Shown here: one piece after another, positions 15,761 through 24,941 of the stretch
How the letters are laid out: the number at the start of each line of letters is the position of its first letter
Numbering within the stretch: position 1 is the first letter of the stretch
Origin: Spirosoma agri
GTDB lineage: Bacteria; Bacteroidota; Bacteroidia; Cytophagales; Spirosomataceae
DNA length: 64,000 nt
Assembly: GCF_010747415.1 (NCBI RefSeq)
Contig: NZ_JAAGNZ010000002.1
Coordinates: 930,001 to 994,000 of the forward strand
Reading direction: 5' to 3'
The notes under the pieces: model-generated
The model's database searches: none
Seen by the model: the letters and a program-made list of their open reading frames with translations, nothing else
What the model was told of the DNA's origin: nothing
Program-made: the position numbers and the translations under genes

Positions 15761-18700
15761 ATGAGAGAAATTTTTACGCGATTGTGTCTGCTGTCTTTCC
15801 TGCTACTGAGTGTAGCCGGTTATGCACAGGACAAAACACTGAAGGGCCGTGTAACATCGAAATCGGATGGAGCGGGTTTGCCGGGTGCAAACGTCCTGAT
15901 CAAAGGCACTGACCGGGGAAGTACGACCAATGTCAATGGCGAATTCACGCTGAACAGTCCGGATAATGCGATTCTGATTGTCTCCTACATTGGGTTCAAG
16001 CCCGTAGAGGTAGCCGTTGGTGCGAAGTCCGTCATTGATGTGTCGCTGGAGGAAGATGCCTCCAACCTGAGCGAAATTGTTGTAACGGCTCTGGGTATCA
16101 CGCGGGAAAAGAAAGCATTGGGCTATTCTGTTCAGGAAGTGGGCGGGAAACAGCTGACGCAGGCCCGCGCGACCAACTTCGTCAACGCCTTGTCGGGTAA
16201 AATTGCCGGGGTACAGGTTACGGGTTCCAATGGCGCACCCGGCGCATCGTCGCGTATTCTGATTCGGGGAGCCAGTTCGATTGGGAGTAATAACCAGCCG
16301 CTTTTTGTTGTCGATGGCGTGCCTATTGATAACAGTAATTTTGGCTCCGGTACCGGCGTCGACTATGGTAATGCCGCTGCGTCCATAAATCCGGACGATA
16401 TTGATAACGTCAGCGTCTTGAAAGGACCCAGTGCGGCTGCGTTGTATGGCTCACGGGGGGCAAACGGCGTTATTCTGATCACGACCAAAAGCGGGAAAGG
16501 CACAAAAGGCATCGGCGTTTCGGTCAATACGAACACCGCCTTCGATAGTCCGTTCCGTCAGCCCGAATGGCAGAACGAATACGGTCAGGGGAACAAGGGT
16601 CAGTTTTCGTTTGTCGATGGAACCGGTAAAGGGGTCAACGATGGTGTTGACGAAAGCTGGGGGCCTAAACTGGACGGTCGTCTGATTCCGCAATTCGATT
16701 CGCCGATTGCCGCCGACGGAACCCGCACGCCAACACCCTGGGTTGCGCATCCCGATAACGTGAACCAGTTCTACCGGACGGGCCGTACGCTCACTAATAA
16801 CATTTCGGTTACGGGAGCCAATGATAAAGGCGACTTCCGGATATCGTTCACGGATCTGAACCAGACGGGTATCCTGCCGAACACGGACTACAAACGGCGG
16901 ACGGTGTCGCTCAATGCGGGCTGGAACTTAACCCCAAAACTGAGCGTGCGTGCAACCGGCAATTACGTGCGGGATGGAAGCGATAACCGTACGAACTGGG
17001 GGCTGTACTTCATCTGGTTCGGTCGTCAGGTCGACATGGAGAAATTGCAGAACTACCAAGCACCGAACAGCATCTACCAGTATAACTGGAACTACAACTA
17101 CTGGACGAACCCCTATTACTTCCTGAACCTGAGCACCCGGGCAAATGATAAAGATCGGCTATACGGCAATATGTCAGCTACGTACAAATTTACGCCCTGG
17201 CTGAGCCTCACCGCCCGCACCGGTACGGATGTGTACGAAGACCGTCGCAAAACGAAAAATGCCGCGCGCATCGATAACCTCAACGGTGCCAAACAATTTG
17301 ACAGCTACAACGAGGAGCAGATTTTCATCCGGGAATCCAACTCTGATTTCCTGCTGAACGCAACGCATAAATTTGGCGAGTTTGACGTGACGGCCAATAT
17401 CGGCGGAAACCACCGCTACAACTACGCCCAGCGTAACTACATGGGCGCTACCGAACTGGCCATTCCGCGCGTGTGGAACCTGGGTAACTCACGGCAGGCG
17501 AAGGTGGCCGAACAGACCTACACCGAAAAGACGGTCAACAGTGCTTATGCGTCGGCAAATATCGGGTTCCGGAATTACCTGTTCGTGGATCTGACTGCCC
17601 GGAACGACTGGTCCAGTGCCCTGCCAGCCAGCAACCGGTCGTATTTTTATCCGTCGGCGGCAGTGAGCGCCATTCTGACCGATATGTTCAATGTGAACTC
17701 GCCGGTGCTGTCGTTTGCGAAACTTCGGGCCGGTATTGCCCGCGTTGGTAACGATACCGATCCGTACCGGTTGATCCAGTCGTACCGCTACGAAAATCCT
17801 TGGGGATCAACGCCTTCGCTGTCAGAAAACAACGCGATGCTCAACGCGTTCCTGAAGCCGGAGATAACGAATTCCTACGAAATTGGGGCCGAAATAAAGC
17901 TCTGGAATAACCGGGTTGGGCTGGATGTCACGTACTACGACAAGGAGTCATCCAATCAGATTCTGGACGTCAACGTCTCGCAGGCATCGGGCTTCAACTC
18001 GAAACTGCTGAATGCTGGTAAATTACAAAACCGGGGCGTTGAAGTGCAGTTGAGCGCAACGCCGATCAAGGCGGGCCCTTTCAAGTGGGATATCATGGTG
18101 AACTGGGCACAGAACCGGAACAAGGTGCTCGAACTCTCGGAAGGGTTGACGACCTACCAGCTTAACACCTCGTATAACCCACTGACGGGCGCAACGACAA
18201 CCAACTCCTTCCGGGGTGTTTCGGTCGAAGCGCGGGTTGGTCAGCCGTACGGTACGTTCTTCGGGCAGGGCTTCCTGCGCGATCCGTCCGGCAGCATCAT
18301 CTACGACAAAAGTGGGTATCCACAGCTAGATCCGACCCGCCGGATTCTGGGCAATTTTACGCCAAAATGGATCGGTGGTTTCCAGAATACATTCAGCTAC
18401 AAGCGTCTGTCGCTGAGTACGCTGATCGATGTGCGGCACGGGGGTGATGTATTCTCGCAAACCGTTAACATCGGTCGGTATACGGGCGTACTGAAAGAAA
18501 CGCTGGTTGGCCGCGAAGAGGGTATCGTTGGTCAGGGTGTCGTCAATACCGGAACGAGCGAAAATCCGGTGTACACGCCAAATACAACTCGGATCTCATC
18601 GGAAGAGTGGCACAAAAAATACTACTCGCTATCGAATAACGAAGCCACCCTGTTCGACGGAAGTTTCGTCAAACTGCGCGAGGTAAAACTGACCTATATG

Positions 18701-18904
18701 CTGTCGGGTCAGGTATTCAAGCGATTGCCGTTCCGGGATATTGCCATCTCGGTGGTTGGTCGCAATCTGGCTTTGCTGCAAAGCAACATTCCGCACATCG
18801 ATCCGGAAACCAGCTATTACAACGACGGCAATCTGCAAGGCATCGAGAATGGGCAGATTCCAACCACACGGACGATTGGCTTTAATCTCAACTTCAACTT
18901 GTAA
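15761..18904 (+). CDS. SusC/RagA-family TonB-linked outer-membrane transporter
   Basis: The 1047-residue product starts at the ATG at 15761, immediately followed by a signal peptide (MREIFTRLCLLSFLLLSVAG). It has a carboxypeptidase-D-like domain at about 26-105 (LKGRVTSKSDG...GANVLIKGT), a TonB plug at about 115-240 (LFVVDGVPIDN, GANGVILITTKSGKG) and a barrel to the C-terminus (TIGFNLNFNL). It is the outer-membrane pump of the SusC-SusD-dipeptidase operon that runs to 21776. I infer from the dipeptidase that the cargo is peptide or a peptide-containing molecule; the sequence alone does not prove it. Confidence 0.95.
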   Translation: MREIFTRLCLLSFLLLSVAGYAQDKTLKGRVTSKSDGAGLPGANVLIKGTDRGSTTNVNGEFTLNSPDNAILIVSYIGFKPVEVAVGAKSVIDVSLEEDASNLSEIVVTALGITREKKALGYSVQEVGGKQLTQARATNFVNALSGKIAGVQVTGSNGAPGASSRILIRGASSIGSNNQPLFVVDGVPIDNSNFGSGTGVDYGNAAASINPDDIDNVSVLKGPSAAALYGSRGANGVILITTKSGKGTKGIGVSVNTNTAFDSPFRQPEWQNEYGQGNKGQFSFVDGTGKGVNDGVDESWGPKLDGRLIPQFDSPIAADGTRTPTPWVAHPDNVNQFYRTGRTLTNNISVTGANDKGDFRISFTDLNQTGILPNTDYKRRTVSLNAGWNLTPKLSVRATGNYVRDGSDNRTNWGLYFIWFGRQVDMEKLQNYQAPNSIYQYNWNYNYWTNPYYFLNLSTRANDKDRLYGNMSATYKFTPWLSLTARTGTDVYEDRRKTKNAARIDNLNGAKQFDSYNEEQIFIRESNSDFLLNATHKFGEFDVTANIGGNHRYNYAQRNYMGATELAIPRVWNLGNSRQAKVAEQTYTEKTVNSAYASANIGFRNYLFVDLTARNDWSSALPASNRSYFYPSAAVSAILTDMFNVNSPVLSFAKLRAGIARVGNDTDPYRLIQSYRYENPWGSTPSLSENNAMLNAFLKPEITNSYEIGAEIKLWNNRVGLDVTYYDKESSNQILDVNVSQASGFNSKLLNAGKLQNRGVEVQLSATPIKAGPFKWDIMVNWAQNRNKVLELSEGLTTYQLNTSYNPLTGATTTNSFRGVSVEARVGQPYGTFFGQGFLRDPSGSIIYDKSGYPQLDPTRRILGNFTPKWIGGFQNTFSYKRLSLSTLIDVRHGGDVFSQTVNIGRYTGVLKETLVGREEGIVGQGVVNTGTSENPVYTPNTTRISSEEWHKKYYSLSNNEATLFDGSFVKLREVKLTYMLSGQVFKRLPFRDIAISVVGRNLALLQSNIPHIDPETSYYNDGNLQGIENGQIPTTRTIGFNLNFNL

Positions 18905-18991
18905 GCAGGTATGAGGCTGTGGCTCAGCAGATCAGGGAACTCTTGAACGGTTGCGCCATAGCTTCAAACCCAAAACTCATAGACTGTTTTT

Positions 18992-20455
18992 ATGAAACGT
19001 ATCGTCTCTTCTTTCCGCTATAAAGCCCTGTTTGCGGCCATGCTGCTGGGAACGGCTGCCTGTACTGAAAAGTTTGATCAGATCAATACCAACCCGAATG
19101 CGCCGACCGTTGCGACCGCCGATCTGTTTCTGCCGCACGGCATTCAGAGCGCGGTTGATGCCTACTGGGGCGGATCGCTGGGCATGGATGTGGGTGACCT
19201 TATTTCGCAATATTGGGCGCGCATTCAGTACACCGATATTGACCAGTATACCATCACGAGCGATGTGTACGGCACGGCATCGTGGCAGGTTTTCTTCATC
19301 GAATCGCAGGCCGATTTTCAGCGCATTTATAAAATGGGTGCCGAGTCGAGTAATCCGAACTACCAGGCCGTAGCCGTTATTATGCGCTCCTGGGTGTTCT
19401 CGTTGCTGACGGACATTTACGGCGATATTCCGTACAAGGATGCCATCAAAGGGATCGAAGGAACGCTACAGCCGAAATACGACGCGCAGAAAGATGTGTA
19501 TGCAGGCCTGGTCGCCGAGCTGAAAGCGGCCAACGACATGATTGTTCTCAACGACAACAGCAAAGCGATCGCAGGTGACATTTTGCTGGGTAACGACCTG
19601 ACAAAGTGGAAGAAATTTGCCAACTCGCTCAGTCTACGGTTACTCAATCGGATGCTCAATAAAGCGGACGCGCCGATCGACGTGAAATCGGAAATCAACC
19701 GAATTCTGAGTGACCCGACCAAGTATCCGGTGCTGGCTTCGAACTCCGATAATGTACAGCTGAACTACCTCGATGCCACGAACAACAACAACCCGATCAA
19801 CCAGAACCGCAAAACGCGCGATGATCACCGGGTGAGTGCAACGCTGATCAACAAGCTCAAAGCCATGAGCGATGACCGGTTAGCGGTCTACGCCAATACG
19901 CCAGCCGATGGCGGTGATTATAAAGGCGTTCCGAATGGTTTGTCAAATGCCGATGCTAACGCGCTCGGGCTGTCGAAAACCTCGAAAGTGGGTACGTTCT
20001 TTGTGTCGCCAACGGCTCCGGGCGTTGTGATGAGTTACGCCGAGTTACAGTTCATCAAAGCCGAGTTCGCGTATAAGGGCATTGCATCGGCGGGTGTCGT
20101 CGCGACCAACTACACCAACGGCATAAACGCGTCATTCAGTCAGTACAAGCTCACGGCTTCTTCGGCTTATCTGGCTGCGAACGCGCTGAAGAGCGGTGCC
20201 GATGGGTATACGCAGATCATGGAGCAGAAGTGGATTGCGCTGTACGGTCAGGGACTGGAATCATGGGCCGAATATCGGCGGACGGGCATCCCGGCCTTAT
20301 CACCGGCGGTGATCAACACAAATGGGGGCATCATTCCGACCCGGCTTCCCTATCCCGGATCGGAGGAGTCACTGAACTTTACCAATTTCAGCGAAGCGCT
20401 TACCCGGCAGGGCGGCAAAAACGACATGAGACTCAAACTATGGTTCGCTAAATAA
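18992..20455 (+). CDS. SusD/RagB-family outer-membrane lipoprotein (SusD-like_2)
   Basis: The 487-residue product has a lipoprotein signal ending LLGTAAC (Cys24) and a mature start with INTNPNAPT. TPR-like helices follow, and the late segment IMEQKWIALYGQGLESWAEYRRTG is typical of SusD_2. It is the lid for the SusC at 15761-18904, 87 bp upstream. The dipeptidase gene starts 49 bp downstream, after a small hairpin at 20461. It is related to, but clearly different from, the SusD at 3096. Confidence 0.93.
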   Translation: MKRIVSSFRYKALFAAMLLGTAACTEKFDQINTNPNAPTVATADLFLPHGIQSAVDAYWGGSLGMDVGDLISQYWARIQYTDIDQYTITSDVYGTASWQVFFIESQADFQRIYKMGAESSNPNYQAVAVIMRSWVFSLLTDIYGDIPYKDAIKGIEGTLQPKYDAQKDVYAGLVAELKAANDMIVLNDNSKAIAGDILLGNDLTKWKKFANSLSLRLLNRMLNKADAPIDVKSEINRILSDPTKYPVLASNSDNVQLNYLDATNNNNPINQNRKTRDDHRVSATLINKLKAMSDDRLAVYANTPADGGDYKGVPNGLSNADANALGLSKTSKVGTFFVSPTAPGVVMSYAELQFIKAEFAYKGIASAGVVATNYTNGINASFSQYKLTASSAYLAANALKSGADGYTQIMEQKWIALYGQGLESWAEYRRTGIPALSPAVINTNGGIIPTRLPYPGSEESLNFTNFSEALTRQGGKNDMRLKLWFAK

Positions 20456-20460
20456 ATCGT

Positions 20461-20486
20461 GTAGTGCGGGTCCCTACCCGCGTTAC
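20461..20486. repeat. Small hairpin inside the SusCD-dipeptidase operon
   Basis: GTAGTGCGGGT, loop CCCT, ACCCGCGTTAC: an 11-bp stem with two imperfect positions. The ends resemble the 31-bp palindrome at 14559. No T run follows, so it may tune expression of the downstream gene or stabilise upstream mRNA rather than terminate. Confidence 0.55.
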
Positions 20487-20504
20487 CATAACCTTCCTCT
20501 TTTT

Positions 20505-21776
20505 ATGAAATACTGGTTGTCTACCTCCTTGTTGGCCTGTCTGGCTACGACCGTCTTCTCGGCTTCGGCGCAGGACGATAAGGCGCTGCTAAAAAAAGCA
20601 CATAAGATTCACGACAAAGCGTTTACGGTTGATACACACGCGGATACGCCCATGCTGTTATCGCGTGGCGGCTTCGACGTGACGAAAGATAATGATCCGC
20701 GCACGACCAACAGCAAGGTCGATTATCCCCGTATGAAACGGGGTGGACTAGACGCCATTTTCTGGGCCGTGTATCTGGGGCAGGGGCCGCGCACACCCGA
20801 AGGGCACGAAACGGCGAAGAAAAAGGCACTCGACATTTTTGACGCTGTTGACAAAACCCTAAAAACCACCGCTTCTGAAGCGGCCCTGGCAACGACGCCG
20901 GACGAAGCCGTCCAGATCAGCAAGACCGGCAAGCGGGTTATTTTCATCGGCGTCGAAAATGGCTATCCGATGGGCCACGATATTTCGCTGCTCAAACAAT
21001 TCTATGACAAAGGCGCTCGCTACATGACGCTTTGCCATTCGAGCAATAACGACATCTGCGATTCATCGACCGATCCGAAAGGGGCAGAGTATCAGGGATT
21101 GAGCCCGTTGGGTGAGCAGGTCGTGGTCGAAATGAACCGGCTGGGCATGATGATCGATGTGTCGCACGTATCGGATTCGACCTTTTATGATGTGGTTCGC
21201 CTGTCGAAGGTGCCCATCATTGCGTCGCATTCGGGAGCAAAGGCCATCTGCGATCATCCACGCAACCTAACCGACGACATGCTGAAAGCACTGGCGAAAA
21301 ACGGTGGTGTCGTTCAGCTGAATCTGTTGAGCGACTACGTGAAAACCATTCCGGCCAGCCCAGAGCGCGAAGCAGCTCAGAAAGCGATGATGGAGAAATG
21401 GGGTGTAAAAGACCGTCGGTCGATGATGGGTGCCATGAGCAAATTGTCGGAAGAGGATCAGAAAAAACTCCGCGACGAGTTCATGGACATCAACAAAAAA
21501 TACCCGGTGCAACTGGCTACGGTGAAAGACGCGGTTGATCACATCGACCACATTGTCAAGCTCATCGGCATTGATCACGTGGGTATGGGTGCCGACTTCG
21601 ACGGCGGGGGCGCACTGGCCGACTGCTTCGACGTGAGTCAGTACGAGAACTTTACGGTCGAATTCGTCCGTCGGGGGTACTCGAAAAAAGACATCGAAAA
21701 AATATGGAGTGGCAACTTTTTTCGGGTGATGAAAGCTGTCGATAAAGGAAAAACCACCGAGGTGGCCAGTCGTTAA
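20505..21776 (+). CDS. Membrane dipeptidase (renal dipeptidase family, peptidase M19)
   Basis: The 423-residue product has a signal peptide (about 1-22) and a complete set of M19 binuclear-zinc ligands by position: His45 and Asp47 (VDTHADTPM), Glu151 (FIGVENGYPMG), His221 and His242 (IASHSGAKAICDHPRN). A DHVGMGADFDGGG motif lies near the C-terminus. It hydrolyses dipeptides, including ones with a D-residue at the C-terminal position in some homologues. It is periplasmic or surface-exposed. Its place as third gene of a SusC-SusD operon suggests that it cleaves imported peptides. A strong terminator follows at 21807. Confidence 0.93.
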   Translation: MKYWLSTSLLACLATTVFSASAQDDKALLKKAHKIHDKAFTVDTHADTPMLLSRGGFDVTKDNDPRTTNSKVDYPRMKRGGLDAIFWAVYLGQGPRTPEGHETAKKKALDIFDAVDKTLKTTASEAALATTPDEAVQISKTGKRVIFIGVENGYPMGHDISLLKQFYDKGARYMTLCHSSNNDICDSSTDPKGAEYQGLSPLGEQVVVEMNRLGMMIDVSHVSDSTFYDVVRLSKVPIIASHSGAKAICDHPRNLTDDMLKALAKNGGVVQLNLLSDYVKTIPASPEREAAQKAMMEKWGVKDRRSMMGAMSKLSEEDQKKLRDEFMDINKKYPVQLATVKDAVDHIDHIVKLIGIDHVGMGADFDGGGALADCFDVSQYENFTVEFVRRGYSKKDIEKIWSGNFFRVMKAVDKGKTTEVASR

Positions 21777-21806
21777 TTCACTTCTTTCACGCCGTTCTAG
21801 TTCCAG

Positions 21807-21835
21807 GCGGATGGCATTGAGCCATCCGCTTTTTT
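21807..21835 (+). terminator. Intrinsic terminator of the SusCD-dipeptidase operon
   Basis: A 9-bp stem GCGGATGGC / GCCATCCGC has loop ATTGA and is followed by six T. It overlaps the stop codon region of the convergent arfB gene. Confidence 0.85.
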
Positions 21836-22235
21836 AATAATCGACCCGTTTGCGGTTCTCTTTTATATCGCCTTTCCGTTTCTTCCCGGTGATGCGTTCT
21901 TCGACCGAGGCTTTCGACGGTTTGGTGGCCCGGCGGGGTTTTGGCTTCTCGAACGCTTTCTCGATCAGGCGGTAAAACTTTTTGGTTACCTTCTCCTTGT
22001 TGGCTAACTGCGTCCGTTCGGTCTGGTGAGTAAGCACCAGCTCGCCATCGGTGGTGAGTTTGTTCGCCAGCTTTTCTTCCAGAATGACCCGTTCTTCGTC
22101 GGTTAGCAAAGCTGAATCGCGAATATTGAAACGGAGTTCAGCTTTTGTCGCCACTTTATTGACGTTTTGCCCACCGGCACCACCGCTTCGGGCAAACTGG
22201 TAGTGTATGTCGGGCTGTAGGCGGGTTACGTCCAT
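21834..22235 (-). CDS. arfB: Alternative ribosome-rescue factor / peptidyl-tRNA hydrolase ArfB
   Basis: The 133-residue product has the class-I release-factor catalytic domain: FARSGGAGGQNVNKVATKAELRF, with GGQ at 21-23. A basic C-terminal tail (RRATKPSKASVEERITGKKRKGD) inserts into the empty mRNA channel of stalled ribosomes. It lacks the codon-recognition domains of RF1/RF2. It releases nascent peptides from non-stop complexes in the cytoplasm. Length matches ArfB/YaeJ (about 135-140). It is monocistronic and convergent with the dipeptidase operon. Confidence 0.93.
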   Translation of the reverse strand: MDVTRLQPDIHYQFARSGGAGGQNVNKVATKAELRFNIRDSALLTDEERVILEEKLANKLTTDGELVLTHQTERTQLANKEKVTKKFYRLIEKAFEKPKPRRATKPSKASVEERITGKKRKGDIKENRKRVDY

Positions 22236-22502
22236 CTTTAATCGAGTCAGTTGGTAGATTTATAGTCAAAAAACGATGCCTGAGCGAACAATCCCCCTGG
22301 GGGGAAGTTCTGTTGGTCAAAACTAACTGATTCAACGTTACGGCGCATCACGATCAAAAAATCACCACGATGTTGACGTATCCGTGAGTCAGGCAGAACG
22401 CATACGGGCAGGGCTTGCCGAACGATCGACAACGGTAACCGATGGTACGCGACGATCGGCGAAGTAGCCTGACACGATGCACTTACTCAACAAACGAAAC
22501 GT

Positions 22503-22883
22503 ATGATTACTCAGGATCAGAACCAGACATCGCTCATCGAGCAGACAGTCAATACGTTCGACGGTAGTATCGGTGAAACAACCGCCGTGGATGGATTATC
22601 AATCATCGATCAGTGGCTGAACCGGCTCGACGTAGCGGGTGATGAAGACACCGACGACATTGCCGATACGCTCGAAAGCCTGCGGGCGGAAGTGCATACG
22701 GCGCAGCAACACAACCGGCCCGATAACCAGCGGATCGCTGCGTTGCTGGTGGATTTGATCGACCAGACAAGGAAAGTGGCCGCTTCCGCCGAAGCCAGCG
22801 CCGAACAAACCGAACTCGCGCAACTGATTGCGACCCTCGAAAATCTGCATCGGCAAGTCGCACAGGAAAGCACTCAGAACTAA
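22503..22883 (+). CDS. Tandem-array small helical protein, paralogue 1 of 7
   Basis: The 126-residue product is predicted all-helical and cytoplasmic (no signal peptide or membrane segment). It is the first member of the seven-gene array. The family core is visible as GLSIIDQWLNRL at about 31-42, then LESLRAEVHTAQ and a basic/leucine helix with LLVDLIDQTRKVA, and a last helix LAQLIATLENLHRQV. It is more divergent than the other members and Gln/Ala-rich at the end. I do not recognise the family. Paralogue 2 starts 24 bp after its stop, so the two are probably co-transcribed. Confidence 0.8.
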   Translation: MITQDQNQTSLIEQTVNTFDGSIGETTAVDGLSIIDQWLNRLDVAGDEDTDDIADTLESLRAEVHTAQQHNRPDNQRIAALLVDLIDQTRKVAASAEASAEQTELAQLIATLENLHRQVAQESTQN

Positions 22884-22907
22884 TATAAACACCTAAATCC
22901 CACAAAC

Positions 22908-23528
22908 ATGGCATTAGATCAGCATGCATCGAATTTGGTTGACGTAACCGTTAATGCCTTTAACGGCGAATCGACAAGTGTTTCACCCGTTGATGGTATC
23001 TCACTCATTGACAGCTGGATAACCGCCCTGCGTGGCGACGATAAAAGCAATATTTCCGTTGCCAATGGACTGAGCGAACTAAAGGCCGAGTTGCAAAGCA
23101 GTAACCCGAACGGGTGGCATGTTCGGGGTATTCTGGAAAATCTGCTCAACCAGGTAAAGGAGACGGCAAAATCTGCTGATGAGGATGTAAAAGAAAAATT
23201 AGACACCCTGGTCGATGCATTGGACGGGTTCAGTCATCAGCTCGGTGGTTCGTCAAAACCCGCCAACACGGGTGGACAGGCACCCATGACCAGCACCGTT
23301 GGTGGTGAATCGACAAACAGCGGAACCGGTACGTCGGCCACTGATACGGACGATACGACCATTGGTGACGGCGACACTCGTTACACGGGCGGAACCGTCG
23401 ATGACGACTACAGTCCGGCGTCTGGGACACGCTCATCGGGGGTATCGAGTGACGCGCTGCCTGACCACAACGCCCGGGACGAATCAGAAACGGACACGGG
23501 TTCGTCGGGTGGTCGTTCGCAGTATTAA
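22908..23528 (+). CDS. Tandem-array small helical protein, paralogue 2 of 7, with disordered tail
   Basis: The 206-residue product has an N-terminal ~112 residues that match the array family: GISLIDSWITAL at about 30-41, LSELKAELQSSNP, ILENLLNQVKETA, LDTLVDALDGFSHQL. The last ~92 residues are a Gly/Ser/Thr/Asp-rich tail unique to this member (TDTDDTTIGDGD, then SPASGTRSSG), which looks disordered and acidic. There is no signal peptide. A terminator at 23546 follows, dividing the array into a 2-gene and a 5-gene part. Confidence 0.82.
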   Translation: MALDQHASNLVDVTVNAFNGESTSVSPVDGISLIDSWITALRGDDKSNISVANGLSELKAELQSSNPNGWHVRGILENLLNQVKETAKSADEDVKEKLDTLVDALDGFSHQLGGSSKPANTGGQAPMTSTVGGESTNSGTGTSATDTDDTTIGDGDTRYTGGTVDDDYSPASGTRSSGVSSDALPDHNARDESETDTGSSGGRSQY

Positions 23529-23545
23529 CAGGCTACTAAATACAG

Positions 23546-23582
23546 GAGAGAGCGTTGTCTGAAAGGCAGGCTCTCTCTTTTT
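23546..23582 (+). terminator. Intrinsic terminator between paralogues 2 and 3
   Basis: An 8-bp GAGAGAGC / GCTCTCTC stem with a 16-nt loop is followed by five T and then G. Confidence 0.8.
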
Positions 23583-23666
23583 GTTAAAGCCAAACAAAGC
23601 ATCGATTGGCGGGTTTCAGTAAGTAACAAAACCAATTAACCTCCGCTTCGGCGGTTCTCAACGAGT

Positions 23667-24029
23667 ATGGCACATCAACATTCACAAACGGGCGGTTCGT
23701 CGGCATCAACGCTGCTCGACGCTACGGTAGCTGCTTTCGATCAGGGTCAGGCTGCATCCGCACAGGAAGGCATGTCATTGATTACGGACTGGTTTTCGTC
23801 CGTAAAAAGTAATCACCTGACCGAGGATATCGTGGAACCCCTTACTCAGCTTCATAACGAGTTGCAGTCCGGCGCGCCCGAACCACAACGGCTTAAGCAG
23901 TTGCTCAATGAGTTGGCCGATGAGACCGAAAAAACGGCTCCCAAGGCCGAAGGTGATATGCAGTCTCGATTGCAGACGTTGGCAACGGCACTGCGCAATT
24001 TCGCCGGGCAAATCTCGACCGCCGTATAA
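23667..24029 (+). CDS. Tandem-array small helical protein, paralogue 3 of 7
   Basis: The 120-residue, cytoplasmic, helical product carries the family motifs in order: GMSLITDWFSSV at about 34-45, LTQLHNELQSGAPEP, LLNELADETEKTA, and RLQTLATALRNFAGQI at the C-terminus. The N-terminus is Gln/His/Ser/Gly-rich (MAHQHSQTGGSSAS). It lies between a terminator (23546) and a 13-bp hairpin (24044). It is the closest in layout to paralogues 4 and 5. Function is unknown. Confidence 0.83.
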   Translation: MAHQHSQTGGSSASTLLDATVAAFDQGQAASAQEGMSLITDWFSSVKSNHLTEDIVEPLTQLHNELQSGAPEPQRLKQLLNELADETEKTAPKAEGDMQSRLQTLATALRNFAGQISTAV

Positions 24030-24043
24030 ACGAATTTCGAAGC

Positions 24044-24089
24044 TACAGCGCCGAACGGTTCCTTGTGGAAACACCTGTTCGGCGCTGTA
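24044..24089. repeat. 13-bp perfect hairpin between paralogues 3 and 4
   Basis: Arms TACAGCGCCGAAC (24044-24056) and GTTCGGCGCTGTA (24077-24089) flank a 20-nt loop that can form its own GGTTCC/GGAAAC mini-stem. No T tract follows, so it is not a standard terminator. Confidence 0.7.
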
Positions 24090-24119
24090 ACCCATGTTTC
24101 ACCTCAAAACGCAAAGTTC

Positions 24120-24458
24120 ATGGCTTCACACGCATTAGACCAACGCCTGTTCGACCAGACGGCTGGCATCGCTGATAAAGAAACGGCCCCGTCACCCACC
24201 GATGGGGTACAACTCATCAGCGGCTGGCTGAACGTTATCGAAGGAACGAAAAGCACCGAACTGATCGAGGAGAAGTTGAAAGAGCTGCGTAGTCAGCTGC
24301 AATTTGCCAATCCCGATACAGACCGAGTTCGTGGATTGCTGCTCGATCTGGCCGATCATACCGAACTGGTTTCGCAGGGATCGGCTATCGAAGGCCCCAT
24401 CGTGCAAAAGCTGGAAGGTCTGGTCGATTCGATTCAGAAACTAGCCGAACAACTCTAG
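24120..24458 (+). CDS. Tandem-array small helical protein, paralogue 4 of 7
   Basis: The 112-residue product uses the ATG at 24120, because the upstream in-frame extension (to 24063) runs through the hairpin loop and would begin with TTG. Motifs: GVQLISGWLNVI at about 29-40, LKELRSQLQFANPDTDRV, LLLDLADHTELVS, KLEGLVDSIQKLAEQL. It is all helix, acidic, without a signal peptide. It is followed by paralogue 5 after 77 bp. Confidence 0.83.
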   Translation: MASHALDQRLFDQTAGIADKETAPSPTDGVQLISGWLNVIEGTKSTELIEEKLKELRSQLQFANPDTDRVRGLLLDLADHTELVSQGSAIEGPIVQKLEGLVDSIQKLAEQL

Positions 24459-24535
24459 AACCAGGTTGTGGTTTTGTCGGGGTACGGTGCCTGGGCGATG
24501 AACGACAAACTATACCGATTAAACGACCGACCAAA

Positions 24536-24880
24536 ATGGGATCGAACATATTAGAAGAACGGATGCTTCAGGATACGCTGGCTACCTTCCGTGAAGGGAG
24601 TGAGTCGACTATTTCGACAGCGCAGGGAGTAATGTTGATTGATGGCTGGCTACAGGCGTTGCAGGGGGATTCGAATCTGGATCTGCTTGAGGCTGAGCTT
24701 ACCGAACTTCGGGAAGAATTACAGAGCGGGCAACCCGACGAGACGCGTGTGCGGACGTTAATGACGAGTCTGGCCGATAAAACGCAGGCTGTTGCCGAAG
24801 GGCCGAATTCGGAAGGTACCTGGACGGGCGGTCTGGAAAGTCTGTCAAAGATCCTGCGCAATTTCGCGGACAAGATCTAA
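24536..24880 (+). CDS. Tandem-array small helical protein, paralogue 5 of 7
   Basis: The 114-residue product has family motifs GVMLIDGWLQAL at about 31-42, LTELREELQSGQPDETRV, LMTSLADKTQAVA, and GLESLSKILRNFADKI. Its N-terminus (LEERMLQDTLATF) closely resembles paralogue 6 (LEHRMLNDTLGAF), so these two look like the most recent duplication. It is acidic and cytoplasmic by prediction, with unknown function. Confidence 0.83.
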   Translation: MGSNILEERMLQDTLATFREGSESTISTAQGVMLIDGWLQALQGDSNLDLLEAELTELREELQSGQPDETRVRTLMTSLADKTQAVAEGPNSEGTWTGGLESLSKILRNFADKI

Positions 24881-24941
24881 CCGGTGGCGGTCTGTTTATA
24901 AGTAATCTGTTCGTCAGAATCAATAGTTAATTCACTACAAC

